Assembly (NCBI GenBank): GCA_039000515.1
Contig: JBCFYV010011135.1
Coordinates: forward strand, 30,471,876 to 30,535,875
Length of the DNA stretch: 64,000 bases
From: Timema cristinae
Taxonomy: Eukaryota > Arthropoda > Insecta > Phasmatodea > Timematidae
Direction: 5' to 3'
Part shown: in pieces, positions 21,200-33,223 of the stretch
Numbering within the stretch: position 1 is the stretch's first letter
Layout of the letters: each line of letters starts with the position of its first letter
Position numbers and translations under genes: made by a program
The notes under the pieces: model-generated
Databases searched by the model: none
Seen by the model: the letters and a program-made list of their open reading frames with translations, nothing else
Told to the model about the DNA's origin: nothing

Positions 21200-23880
21200 A
21201 AATAAAATAATCATTGTGTTTTAAGGATTCCTTTTTGTTAAACTACACAGATGAAACCTACGAACAATTTCCGAAATTTAAATTTTATTAAGCTTCAAAC
21301 TTGGAACATATACTATAATAATTAATGACCACGATGGTCTAGTTATATTAGCATCCACATTAGCGCGCCTGAAGTCGAAACACTTAACGTAAATAAGGCT
21401 GAGTTTGTTCTCATGCATAACGCATATCCGCTAGTAATTAATAGTGAATAACGCACAGTGGCCAATTCATAAGAAAATTACATCGATTTATAATGAAACG
21501 TAGTGTGCAAATCTTCATTCAATCGATTGTATTTTATTAATATAAAATGACATAAACATTTTTCAATGCTAAATATGTATATAAAAAAAGCTTCAACAAA
21601 GGGTTCATTCAAGAAACCATGTTAATTAAAGTGTATCTTTTGAAACATGAATTTTCTTAATTTAAGTTTTGTATTTGCTATTAAATCAAATTTGATTTTT
21701 ATTTTGTTACGTTTTTATTATGGTTATGAATATTAGTGCAGACCTACTTCTCAATAACAGAATGAAAATAATTTATCTTAAATCATGTAGGCAATCAGTC
21801 AGTGAGGATAAAACAAAGAGAATTTGTGAATAACAAACAAGCACGGATATCACAAGATATTTCAATCATAAATATGAATACAGAAGCTGGTTATTTTTGT
21901 TTGCTTGTATGTTGGCATTTGGGGCCATACATGCATTTCGTAACACACTTGAATAAGAGAGGAGTCCATCGTAGTTTTGCACTGTGTGACATGGAGGGTG
22001 GGTGGGGTGGGGGCTTAGGCTAGCTTAACTTAACGGAGTTTTAGTTTATAAAACAACAAATAAAAAGGTTTTGAATTTAGTAAATTTAATTAAATTGGTG
22101 GGCTACTAAAAAGTATTTCATTTAGTTTTTAATTAGTAGTTAATCTATTTGCAGGAGTGTTAAACTGTTTTTCCTATTCAATTCTCAAGATGCGATCAAT
22201 CTTATGTCTGAAGACAAAGATGTGCTGTGGTTCCCAAAGAACAAGTCTAGGTAAAGGAACCCACTGACTTGACTCATGAAACCACTCCACAGGAAATACC
22301 TCTATTCACAAATTTAAATGAATGGTTGCAACCGACTTGGTTGTAAAATGTTTAAAACATGATCTAGTCATGCATAAGTTTAAGCTTTTTCACACTTTTA
22401 AAATAGTGTTTTTTGTAAATACAAATAAAATTGCTTGGCTAGAAATGGCATCATTTATTCAAATTTTATTTATTTTAAACTTATAAGATTCGACGTGAAA
22501 ATAACCAGTCTACTTAAAAAAAACCAGCCCACTCGAAAATGACTTGAAGAAAAAGGTTTTTTTTAGTTGAAACTGGGGATGTTACGTATCCTAAGGGGAG
22601 AACGGGTTGCCAAAGCGCTACGGAGCGTGATAAGAGGGAGGGAGTCAAACAAATGCCTTAAATTGCCTTACGTAATACATGTATGGCCCCTTTAATTGAT
22701 GATATCCTCATCTCACATTCTCATTGGTTGATAGATCTCTATTCCGATGATTATCTATACTACACTTCATACATAACGTTGATAAGGTTTTCTACCCATT
22801 TAAATAAAGTTATTGTTGAAATCTAAAACACTAGGTCACTGTTCTCCAACTAATTCTAAATTACCTTTAGTTTGTCCTTGGCTAGCTCACTTGGGGTAAG
22901 AGAAATATATTCTCATCGGGACACCCAGGTGGGTGAAGCTGAGTAGGTCAGCTGACCTTGGCTGTTGGTAAATGCGGCTGCAAAGAGTGGGAGGGTGGTG
23001 ACTGGCCTCGTAACTTTCACACACTCTACCACTGTGGCTCTGGGCTGACAGGAAAAAAAGAATATGGGAGCAAGGGGGTAATGGGCACAGTTACCCTCAT
23101 ACACCTACAACTACTTTTAGCACGGTTAACTTTTTTCTTGAGCAAACATTCTTACACATCCACCTGTTTATCCAGTGTAAAGTGGACACAAACTTGTACT
23201 ATTTTCAGCTCAATATACCGACGTTTCCACCTTCACGCCAGTGGCTACACCGAAACCTTACAATTCGCGCGATTGAACGAGTTGTCATTGACATATTATA
23301 CAACAATTCCCTAAACACGAACATGCACAGAATTCACTTTTTAAATCTAAATTACCGTATACAATAAAATACAATAGAAACTGAATATCAGAAAGGGAAA
23401 GAAGCCGATGTTTAGCCTTCTCAATCACCCTTTTCTCTCCAAGCAGCCTGCGGACTGTCAAGAGATTGGGGTAAGGGGAAGCGGGGACGTGAGCTAACGT
23501 CCGTCGAACACCCATAGCTTTGACCAAGCTTCGCAAAAGTTTTCCTAGTAGGTAACCGTCTAGCCCCAGATATGGCTAGGATTTTCTCCACCACTTTTAC
23601 AATCCATTTCACTTCCGTATACTATCGCTTGAGTCTATAGAGCTGGCCACCCTGCTGCTACCATTATTACTTTTAATTATCTACTACAAAAAAATAAAAA
23701 TTTATGCCAAAATGGGGATTGTTTTAAATACGTACGCATAAACCCAAACCATACCATGTTGATCAGAGTTTAAATAAAGAGAAAACGATTAAATAGGTGA
23801 TCAAATAAACTCTTATACTAAAAGATAATCTGTTAAGTGCATTTACTCTTCCGAGTAAAATTGTTTTTCAATAGTACCTA
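21200..23880. other. No gene seen
   Basis: Probable upstream region of the THAP gene. GC rises at 22560-22640 and 22900-23620 without a recognisable coding frame, repeat or RNA. Confidence 0.4.
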
Positions 23881-23884
23881 CCAA

Positions 23885-24112
23885 ACTACCACGCACTTCA
23901 GTGGTCTAATTTGATACTTTTGCAGTAGGCCAGACTGCCGATGACGGGAAGATTGAAGTACGAATCTCGGTCGGATGAACTGAGTTTTTTCCAATATGGT
24001 TTTCCACTCTTCCGCCACGAAAATGCTGGTATACTCTAATTTCAACATTCCTTATTCCTAACTCCCTGTTGGCTACATATTCGTATAATCTGAAGAGGTA
24101 GTAAGGCGATGC
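23885..24112 (+). repeat. Type 1 SINE, diverged
   Basis: GCACTTCAGTGGTCTAATTT head, B box GTACGAATCTCGG, eroded body and tail. Confidence 0.7.
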
Positions 24113-24660
24113 TGAAAAATATTATATATAAATACCTGACAATAGCTTGTGAGATGAAAGAGTTCACTTATGTCATAACTACAGAGCAATGTTTGAATGT
24201 TTGTTTTATTTACACAACCAGAGTGAACGCACACGCTGGAAAGTTTTAAAGAGAATGCTGATCATTCATAACAATGTTGAACTAGTTGGCAGGAAAGGGG
24301 CCATAGCAGGGTGTACGAGACTTTTATTTTTTGGCATCGGGGCTGTCCAATTCCATCGATATCGCGGGCAGTTACGTTGATCGGTGACGTACCATTTCAG
24401 ACTACATCTCCGGCCATCAGTAGCACTTGTACTTAGAAGTAATCCGTTGAGCCCAGGATCCCGAGATCGAGTTCTGTAGAGATAACGCGTCGTAGTGACA
24501 GTCAACTTGGCCGGACTAAGTATTCATAAGTTAATCTAGTTCTTCCACGAGAACGGGTGTCCGTTCTTTTTACTCTTTATCTTACGACCAACATTAAATG
24601 TTGCTATTAAATCGAAATTCGTTAACCTACATATTCTTTCGAACCCACATATCTTTTAAA
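24113..24660. other. No gene seen
   Basis: 24290-24520 is richer in G+C and CpG than its surroundings but has no recognised frame or motif. Confidence 0.35.
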
Positions 24661-24662
24661 AT

Positions 24663-24912
24663 TTAGTACGCGTCTTACAACCCGTTCGGGTTATCCGCTT
24701 AAGTAATAATTACGCTAATGAATTAGGAATTTGGGAAGATTGAATTTAGAAGAAGTAAACCCATATCTGTGAGGAGGGAGAGTGGAAAACCATCTAGTAA
24801 AAACTACTCCCAGTTCACCAAACCTAGATTCAAACCTCAATCTCCCCATACGTGGCAGTATAGCTCAACACGAAACTAGCGTGTTAGCCAACTACGCCAC
24901 CAAGGCGTGTCC
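24663..24912 (-). repeat. Type 1 SINE, near full length
   Basis: Reverse tail GTACGCGTCTTACAACCCGT at the left; reverse head (TTAGCCAACTACGCCACCAA) at the right. Confidence 0.88.
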
Positions 24913-24914
24913 AC

Positions 24915-25345
24915 ACAATTACCTTGTACGCAACCTATACCCACGAGGGGGTAAGGTCGCGAGACTTATTTAAATATGTAGTCTTTAGAAAAGGTATGAA
25001 ACCCTCTATAAAAGATTTTTACCCCATATAACTGATCTTTATTGTTGGCGCCTAAAATACTTCATCACTGTTCACGACTAACTTTTAATTTACCACATAA
25101 GTTTATCCTGGGCGATCTTCACTTGCAGTCAGTGAACGCTTTTGTTGGAACCACTAGGTAGGTAGAGGTGTGTGCTAGCCTCGGATATTTTGGGGCTGAT
25201 GGTTAAACATACAAGAACATGGCAGGTGAATACAGAAAGGAGGAGAAGTGAGTTAACTGGCTGTTGTCACCAAAGCCGTCACGCTCCTGACAAAGTGTGG
25301 GCGCTGGACACTTTACTCCCTAATGCCACAGTTCTAAGTCTTAGT
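24915..25345. other. No gene seen
   Basis: No coding frame or repeat recognised. Confidence 0.35.
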
Positions 25346-25349
25346 TTAA

Positions 25350-25695
25350 GGTGCGGCAGAAGGAAGCGCAAGTATTTTTACACTTTTGATAGAAGTGAAT
25401 TTTTTAGGCCAAAATAAAAAAAAATTTTATCCAATAGCAACATAGAGTTTAGTTTCCTGCACATGCTCATATCAACAGATCTTGAATATCGGTCAAGGGT
25501 GTCCTGGAATTTTGTCAAAACTTTTTCTCTTTATTTAAAAAGTTTTGACAACATTCCAAGACATCCTTGACAGATATTCAAGATCTGTTGATATTAGCAT
25601 GTGTAGAAAACTAAGCTCTATGTTACTACTGGAGAAAAATTGATGTATTATGGTATAAAAACGGTAAAATTACTTGCTCTCCCTTCTGCCGCACC
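25350..25695. mobile_element. Hairpin MITE with TTAA target sites (piggyBac-like)
   Basis: 346 bp, almost entirely one inverted repeat. The termini GGTGCGGCAGAAGG and CCTTCTGCCGCACC abut TTAA at 25346-25349 and 25696-25699. The inner arms (CAACAGATCTTGAATATC and GATATTCAAGATCTGTTG) meet at a short loop near 25530-25545. TTAA duplication is typical of piggyBac-type transposition. There is no coding capacity. Confidence 0.8.
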
Positions 25696-25789
25696 TTAAG
25701 TCTTGGTCAAAAGAATGGGTAAATATTGTTTAGGGTGGTCCAGCTAGCAACTACCATAATGGAGATTGGGAGATATTTAATGTTAGCCC

Positions 25790-25922
25790 CACGTTCCCTT
25801 AAGATACTGTTTGATTCCTTGGATAACACCTACCTTAGGTAGGTAATACAGCTAGAACCAGACGTCTTAAGAGCCCGTCTCACTCCCCAGATAACACCTA
25901 ACTTAGGTAGATAATATAGCCT
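25790..25922 (-). repeat. Outlying fragment of the 68-bp satellite
   Basis: Nearly two monomers of the satellite found at 56873-59467, in the opposite orientation (CAGCTAGAACCAGACGTCTT and ATAACACCTAACTTAGGTAG). Confidence 0.85.
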
Positions 25923-26319
25923 AAATTTAAATGTAAATTTAATTTTGTAAACTTTATTTTTCCTTTTGAAAATATTAATTGAGGCCCCAAAGTTCCTGTA
26001 GCCCAGGGCCATACAAAATTAGCCAGCCCTGTGTGGACGTGCAATATACAAATACTTACTCATTTCATTAATTTAAATTCAGGGTGTCCAGCGACCTGTA
26101 AAACAGGGCAAAGTGAGGGAATTTTATAAAATTTCTGGAATTTTCACATATTCATTGAAAATAAAAACTCCACTTTTATTTAAAAAAGTAAAAGTAATCT
26201 GTTCCCCCTCCAGGCAATACTCACCGCTTAGGCCTTTAAACATAGTTTTCCTTGATGAGCTCACTAATCTCAATTCTCCAAGTCAACATGTGATTTTTGT
26301 GTCGTCTTTCCACCCTTCT
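25923..26319. other. No gene seen
   Basis: AT-rich, nothing recognised. Confidence 0.4.
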
Positions 26320-26330
26320 ATTGCACGTGA

Positions 26331-26599
26331 CCCGCCTCGGTGGCGTAGTTGGCTAACGCGCTTGTCGTGTTGAGCTCGACTGCTGAGGACGGGGAGATCG
26401 AGGTTCGAATCTCGGTTGGGTGAACTGGGGGTGGTTTTTCCTAAATGGTTTTCCACTCTCCCTCCACGCAAATGCGGGTTCACTTCCTCTAATTCAAACC
26501 TTGCCAATTCCTAATCCATTAGCGTAATTAGTACTTAAAGCGTATAACCCGAACGGGTAGTAAGACGCGGTGCCAAATATTTTTATTATTATAAAAATT
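26331..26599 (+). repeat. Type 1 SINE, best full-length copy
   Basis: Reference copy. The head CCCGCCTCGGTGGCGTAGTT has the A box (TGGCGTAGTTGGCTAACGC); the B box is GAGGTTCGAATCTC. The body is CTCCCTCCACGCAAATGCGG and the tail AACCCGAACGGGTAGTAAG, GACGCGGTGC. It is flanked by ATTGCACGTGA at 26320-26330 and 26600-26610. Confidence 0.95.
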
Positions 26600-26610
26600 A
26601 TTGCACGTGA

Positions 26611-28049
26611 TTGGCCAAAATTACGGCATGGTTATGCGCAAGCGTAATAATTAGATTGCATTATAGGAAGAAGAAATTTTTAAAAAAATCTGCTTTGCGA
26701 GTATTTTATTATGTGCCGGCGTAAGGCGATTTTTTAACAAATATTACAAATGGTTTTCTCTGAAATCTTAACTTCGTTTACAGCACCCAATAGCCCATTG
26801 ATTTGGGTTGAAATTATTTAACCCCTTCATAGAGTGACACAATTTCAGAACTCTTATGTGTTTAGAAATATGATTGCATTAAGTTATTATCTTAATAAAA
26901 TAATTATCACCTTTGCCTTTTGTTTCTTAAGGCTCTTAACATTGTCGAGTGCAAGTCTAAAAACTATTTTGCGGGATCGTAGGTGGGAGGGTGAAAGGCG
27001 TGGCGTGGCTTCACAACCCACCAAAGTATCCTTCCGCGCCAACAAGAACAGATGGAGCATGGAAACCGTAGATGGCGCTAGCTACCGGCCAGATCTTGCG
27101 GAGAAAGCATATGTTTGGAAATGTAAGTTTTCTCGAAAACGAGTGGAATTTTTATGTTAATATTTTCAACACCCCTTCTAAGATACTGTATAGATGTTTA
27201 TTAATTGTTACATTTTCATATTTTTTGTTATGTACACGACAGTTTTCTATTGAAAAATGTCAGTTTTATCGATATTTTATGACTGTTAAAATTATAGAGG
27301 GGTGTATATAAAAAATACAACTTAATCAACATGCTTCTATTATTGAACAAACCGTTTCTGGAATGAAATTTGCAAAACAATAAAAATTCTTGAAGATAAC
27401 CGTTTGTTACCATGGCTCTGCATTTCCACGTCAAATGAAAAGGGCCAATCGCCTTAACACGTGGGCCAGGATGTGCATGGTTAAGGCTAAGAAGGAGGTG
27501 ATTGCGTAAATTATACTCGTGTGGGTTCGTGAATAATGTTAGACTTGTGATTAAAAAAAGGTTTATTAATACTACTACATCTAATACAAATGTGATGTTG
27601 AAATTGATATTAGAATGAACGAATTTAAAGACTATTAGGAAGCTTGTGACAAACGAGGGTGTGGATTTACCCAGTGGCCTGTTTGGCTTTTAGGTGGTCC
27701 CCAGACTGTTCTCGAACCCCGGTATCGAGCGGTAGCCCTCAAAACAAGTATTGATGAACCAGCGTCCTAGCCCGCGTTGTCCCTAATCGGGTAGAGTGAC
27801 CCCTAGACTTTGGTGTTATTACACAAACGCACCTTCCAATTTAGGCCGTGCGGTTACAAAATATTTGTAATATATAGTGACTGGAAAAGTTAGAAATTGG
27901 CTCTGGAAAACCTGGAAAAGTTAAGGAATTTAAAAATATAGTTTGGCTAGATACCCCAAAATTAAAATTGGTTAGTTTTTTCCACAAAACAAAGTTAAAC
28001 TCTTGTTTGCGTGAATGTCTCAAGCTGTATTAGTTGAGTCAGGTATTAT
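26611..28049. other. No gene seen
   Basis: GC-richer islands at 26970-27120 and 27640-27830 show no coding frame I recognise. Confidence 0.35.
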
Positions 28050-28054
28050 TCAAG

Positions 28055-28330
28055 AGCTGGGATGAGCTCTTAAACTATACAGTGGGCCTCGGTGATCTTG
28101 GGGAAAAGTGCTCGCCTCAGGGTCCGATGTTCGTGGGTCCAAAACCAGCCGAGGCCGATGAATTTTTCTTTACTATTACAATCTGTAGCACGACTTCCTT
28201 CGGTGGGGAAGTAAAGCCGTCAGTTTCATGTCGATTGTGGCTTGTAAAATAACCCTGGATGGTATGTGAAAATACCTTTATCGGCAAAATTAATAGGCTC
28301 TTTTTTGCTCACTCGTAAAAATTAATTAGA
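28055..28330 (+). repeat. Type 3 SINE (tRNA-derived, unrelated tail)
   Basis: Head GGCCTCGGTGATCTTGGGG and GTGCTCGCCTCAGGGTCCGA with a B-box-like GGGTCCAAAACC, then GTAGCACGACTTCCTTCGG. A stem-loop GGTATGTGAAAATACC follows. The same order recurs at 34755. It lacks the tail of types 1 and 2. Confidence 0.75.
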
Positions 28331-28384
28331 TACTTCAGGTGTCCGGAATAGTCCCTTTTATTTTAATATATTTGTATCTATTTT

Positions 28385-28595
28385 TTTTAGCACAGTCTCT
28401 TACTAAATGTTCAAGTTATACACTTATGTACTAATTATGCTAATTGTTTGAGGGATCATATATTTATATTTATAAAAAGTGTACCCAGCTATGCGTGGAG
28501 GGAGAGTGGAAACCCATTTTTGAGGAAAACCCTCCTCGGTACACCTGGTCGAGATTTGAACCTTGATCTCCCCCTTTAGTATATTGCGAGACCAT
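28385..28595 (-). repeat. Type 1 SINE
   Basis: Reverse tail AGCACAGTCTCTTACTAAAT and reverse body (TGCGTGGAGGGAGAGTGGAA). Confidence 0.78.
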
Positions 28596-28599
28596 CAAA

Positions 28600-29113
28600 A
28601 CGGTTTCATTTCTATTATTAATATGAATTTTAATATTTCATAGCTCGACTGTTTCAAAACATGTAATTTACATTAATAATTAATATAACTCACATAGTTA
28701 GTGTTTTTCTCTTCTTCAATCAATTAAAAAAAAGAGAACCATTTAAATGGTTATGAGATGTCAGAAATTTACTAATTTATTAAACATTGTGTTTTGTAAT
28801 TATATAATGATGTAGTGGAGTGTCAAACTTGAGGTTACATTAATTTGCTATTGATTATCAATTAAAACAGCTAAGCTAATATCTGGGTTTCTAATAATCC
28901 AGTTATTATTATAATTCGAACGAACTTGGAGGGAATAACCATTGTCATGTGGATATTTCTTTGTATTTTATCATGTGTGTAAAGAAAAATAGAATAGTGA
29001 AATGAGATTTACTATAGGTCGGCAGAAAATATAAGACCAAGGTGAAAATATAATAGTGAACCAAGTAAGTTGGTTGAAATTTTAATTCAGTAAGAAAAGA
29101 AAAACTAAAAGGT
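28600..29113. other. Upstream of the receptor gene
   Basis: AT-rich sequence 5' of the receptor start. No clear promoter element could be assigned. Confidence 0.35.
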
Positions 29114-31076
29114 TTGAAAATGTCATTCCATCATATATTTTATATGGTTTTATTTTTTCTCTTTCAAACATTAACACTTGAAATTTTTTATTATAATTCA
29201 AAAGATTGTATAAAAATACATGTTGACTCGATTGGCATCAATGACAATTTTTTTGTAGAGAGTAAACTAGTTTTAGACAATTATCTTTCGAAAAAAAACA
29301 CTGAGTTAATTATTGTTTGTAGTGACAATTCACATATTTGCAATTACATTCTTCATAAAATTGGTAATATGTTAAATTATTCTACTACAGTTTTGGACAT
29401 TTTCCCTTGTTCCGAAAACATATCAAAGAAGATTATGACTAATACATTCCATTCACAAATACCGATTAGAAAATGGGATGCAGTCATTTGGGCCATAGAT
29501 AGAAACAAAGACCGAAAATTGTTCCTTAAATGTATTGCCTCTTTGAGGGAATTGTTCAAAGCGAAATCTTTTTTTATAATAAACAACACACCGTCAGATT
29601 CCGAGGAACAAAAAAATGCTTTCGAACCAATTCAAGAACAGGCTTGGAAAAAATACTATGCCTTAAATATAAATATATTATCTCGATGTGGAGTCAAATA
29701 TAAGCATAGCAGAAATAATAGTAGGATCTACGTCAACAATCATAAATCATGTCTGTCCATCTATAATCCTTTTTTCAAAAAAGAAACCATCATAAAAATA
29801 AGCAATGAATTGTTACACGGTAAATATTTGAACGTGTTCCCTGGAGAGCATTTGGACTTGAACGGGTACCCCATATGGGTGTCAATGTTTGAATACATCC
29901 CAACGGCGGTTGAATTCAGAACAACCGGTGGACGGTTTCTTACTCCGGTTACGATGGATATTTCGTCGACACCCTGATTACGCGTATGAACGCCACACCG
30001 GAATACTGTCATCCGCGAAACAGCACCTCTTTGTTTGGGGTGGTCGACGAGCAGGGCAAGCTGACAGGGTCAGCAGGGGACGTAGCTTACAAGAGAGCTG
30101 ATATCTCCGGAGTGACAGATTACCTAGACGATCAACTCTCCAAGTACGTCGGCTTCCTCTACCCTCAGTTCGAAGACTGCGTCACGTTCCTCGTGCCGAA
30201 AGCCAACCTCGTGCCTTTGTACCTCAATATATTCCTCCCCTTTTCAGCGGCAACATGGACTGTGTACTTCTGTACCCTGTTTTGTTTCGTCGTATTTTGG
30301 AAGATAATTCTGAAGAGTGTAGAGTTACAAACTTCGATACATTTTACCAACAGCGTATGTTTGGATATCTTGGTGATGGTTCTAATCGGCGAGATGACGT
30401 ACAGACCAACACGGCTCGTACCGAGATATTTTGTCTTGATCTGCATCTTATTCGGCATAATCATATGCAGCGCTTTCAAGAGCTCTTTGACCAGTTATCT
30501 GGCGGTGCCGAAATATTACCCCGACATCAACACTCTGGAACAACTAAAGACTTCACACATTGCCATCCGCATCGACCCGGCCGATAAAAGATGGCTGATC
30601 TCAGATAACGAGGACGAGATGTCCGTCGGCTGGTCGAACCATTTTGTTCTGGAGGACGATGTCGGAGACAAACGGTTCGACATGGTGGCGTTCGATCGTA
30701 ACGTCGGTGTCTTGGTCGACGGTCTGACGGGGTTCTACACCACCAGGAGGCGAGGCTATATGCGGGAGGGCAGGCCCTGATTCACAGGGTGAAGGAGTGC
30801 GTGGCCAACGCCAAACTCGTGTTCCGCATCCGGGTGGATTCTCCATACATGGACCGGCTCGACGCGTTGAACGGGAGGATCGCCGGCGCTGGGTTGTTCC
30901 GGAAATGGTACGACCATACCGTGTTCGAGGCGGAGCTCGAGGCTGGGATGAGTCGACCCTCGCTTGGTCTTCAACCCTCTGATGTTGAAACACGTGCAGA
31001 CAGCATTCTACATACTTTTACTGGGGCTTTCTTGTCCGTGTCGCTGTTTGCTGCAGAAATAGTTGTTCAACAATGA
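29114..31076 (+). CDS. Divergent ionotropic receptor (IR), intronless, two frame breaks
   Basis: Ionotropic receptors are variant glutamate-receptor channels used in insect chemosensation. The ATG opens a signal-peptide-like stretch (FYMVLFFLFQTLTL) and an amino domain of about 285 residues. The frame must shift near 29915-29955 to continue at SGYDGYFVDTLITRMNA, the start of the ligand-binding half. The first membrane segment lies near 30241-30310 (TVYFCTLFCFVVFWKI), then a pore region (SVCLDILVMVLIGEMTYR), then a second segment near 30424-30475. The AFKSSLTSYLAVPKYYPDI that follows occupies the place of the glutamate-receptor SYTANLAAF motif. A second shift near 30740-30770 leads to QALIHRVKECVANA, LFRKWYDHTVFE and a third segment (TFTGAFLSVSLFAAEIVV) before the stop. 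Total length (about 650 codons) and domain order are those of a complete IR. Both shifts equal the loss of one base, so it is a young pseudogene or carries assembly indels. The first 750 bases are AT-rich, the rest clearly GC-richer. Confidence 0.85.
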
Positions 31077-31097
31077 AGTATTATTAACTCTTCTACA

Positions 31098-31335
31098 GGG
31101 TCGGTGACCTGGTGGTCTCGAGGTTCGGGTTCAATCCTCGGTCCCGGCACAGATTCATCTGATTACCAAACCCTTCTTTCACCTCTGACAAGACGTGTAT
31201 TAATCACAAGTTGTGAATGTGTGGAATGCCAGGTCTCCACCGTGGTTCGGATCCACGTTAAACTGTAGGTCCTCCATTTCATCTCACAATCACCCTACCA
31301 TTACACATTAGCGTAAGTGTATAAGTTAACATTAT
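31098..31335 (+). repeat. Type 2 SINE, GTATTAATCAC subtype
   Basis: Head GTCGGTGACCTGGTGGTCTC, B box GGGTTCAATCCTC, body with the inserted ACGTGTATTAATCAC, and a truncated tail. It begins 22 bases after the receptor stop codon. Confidence 0.88.
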
Positions 31336-31350
31336 ATAATAATAATTCTA

Positions 31351-31863
31351 CAGGGAGTTACTGATTATCTGTGCATTAGTTATCCGTTTTGCAGATTAGC
31401 TGTGGAAAATGGGCCAGCTGTCCCCCCCACCACACCCCCCTTCTCATGCCAATACTACAATAATTTCAATAAAAATTTAAAATATTTCAAGTTGAACTAT
31501 AAAATTAAGCAATGAAGATGTGTTGAATGAAATTTAATCTTCTAAAATCATTTAGTTTAACCAACCCTTTCAACCGCTCTCTCCAATGAAATTTAATTCT
31601 GGCTACAATTTTGATTGTTTGGCCCCCACCCCCAACTGTGACCATCTAGTTTTTTTTTAAGTTCCATTTTTCTTTTCTATACAAACAAAGGTTTATCTTG
31701 ACTTTAGAGTCTGTAAACATGAATACTTTTTTTTAAATAAATTAGTTTGTTATGTAATGTTAATTAAAGACACGATGAAAGATTAAATTTACTAGTAAAT
31801 TGGATTATCTGTGTTTTTAAATATCCGTAGCACTGGTTATAAACCTGGATAATAGACATCCTG
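31351..31863. mobile_element. pogo/Tigger-like non-autonomous element, decayed
   Basis: The left end CAGGGAGTTACTGATTATCT and right end (reverse complement CAGGATGTCTATTATCCAGG) share the form seen at 48359. TA precedes the left end; the right TA is lost. No transposase frame. Confidence 0.55.
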
Positions 31864-31899
31864 TTGTTTTAGTTATATTACCAGATGGTGTAGCTGACC

Positions 31900-32130
31900 C
31901 TAGCACAAGAGATTGGGTCTCTATTGTGTTTTTGATTCATCCTTCTCGTCAGGATTGTTTTAATCCTTCCGATCTCTACACTAACCCTCCCTTCACATAC
32001 ACGTGGGTACATTTATGCTTAAGTTTCTCTTTTCTTCATTCTTATTCCTGTTAGCAGTAAATATGCAAAAGTTATTGCGGGTGTCCCCAAACGGGTAGTA
32101 AGTCGCATTGCTAATAATAATAATAATAAT
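31900..32130 (+). repeat. Type 1 SINE, diverged
   Basis: Body CTCCCTTCACATACACGTGG, tail CCCCAAACGGGTAGTAAGTC and (TAA)n. The next SINE begins in its tail. Confidence 0.75.
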
Positions 32131-32385
32131 ACCCACCTCGGTGGCGTAGTTAACTAACGCGCCAGTCGTGTTGAGCTATACCACTGAGGACATGGAGGTC
32201 GAGGTTTGAATCTTGGTCAGGTAAACTGAGTTTTTTCCCCTAAATGTTTTCCACTCTCCCTCCACGCAAATGCGGATATTCCATTCACCTTAATCCAATC
32301 ACTAGTATAATTAGTACTAAGCGTATAACCCGAACGGGTAGTAAGACGCGGTGCTAATAATATTAATAATAATAGTATTATTGTG
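32131..32385 (+). repeat. Type 1 SINE inserted in the tail of another SINE
   Basis: Head CCACCTCGGTGGCGTAGTTA begins directly after the (TAA)n of the preceding copy; the full tail ends in TAATAT repeats. Confidence 0.9.
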
Positions 32386-32389
32386 GGTG

Positions 32390-33223
32390 TCAAAAGTCGA
32401 AGCGAAAAATATTTCAAAGATTCTTTCCCCCTCCCCATTAAAAATAAAAATGTGTGTAGTAACTGTTTGTTAGAAAAATAAATGGTACAGGTCACTGAAC
32501 AGACTTTCTCTTGCTTTTGTCCTAAAATAGACTTTTATTAAGAACTTTGTAACTTTGTAAGAATTTGTGAAATGAAATAGTAGGTCTATACATTGTTGTT
32601 AGAACCTTTACATCAAAGATCATGGACGAAATAATATACACAGTTACTTTCTCTATGGCATTAGGAGCTAGGAACACTGTTACAGAAACATTGAGAAAAG
32701 AGAAACATCTTTGTCCACCAAAGAGCATAAGAATCAAATTATTTTATAAAAATGTATTTTAAATAAAAGATATGTATTTAAAATAAAAGATTTGTATTTT
32801 TAATAATACTACAATCTCAAAGTCATTTTCATGAGGAAATGAGATTTGCCAACTTGTTTATAATAATAAACAGTGTCTATATACATAGTTTAATCAAAAT
32901 CGTATTGTGAAATTTGAGAAAATTATATTTTTCTCTCTCTTTTTGTCCTTCAGTAAACTACCCTTAAATTAAGGGTTAGAAATCTAATTCCAAAAACCCT
33001 TCAAGGGGACCTTATGAACACTCCATATAACAGTTATACCCCAATCTGTAAAATAGTTTCGGCTCCAGCCTGAGGTACAAAAAGATGGACGGCATTGTGA
33101 AAACAACTTTTTTTTTAGGGAGTCATGAAAAGTTGACATTTATCAAGTTTATTGAGTTCAAATTTTTTAATAAGCACAATATTTTCTCTCCGAGGTGTTG
33201 AGTAGGGTTTCCACCCTTAGGAT
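32390..33223. other. No gene seen
   Basis: AT-rich. 33000-33110 looks like a decayed unit of unknown origin. Confidence 0.35.

Noticed and set aside
28034..28252. 72-codon open frame
   Set aside because: Lies over a type 3 SINE and has the same text as the SINE copy at 34755.
30165..30993. Long minus-strand open frames
   Set aside because: Shadows of the GC-rich half of the ionotropic receptor.
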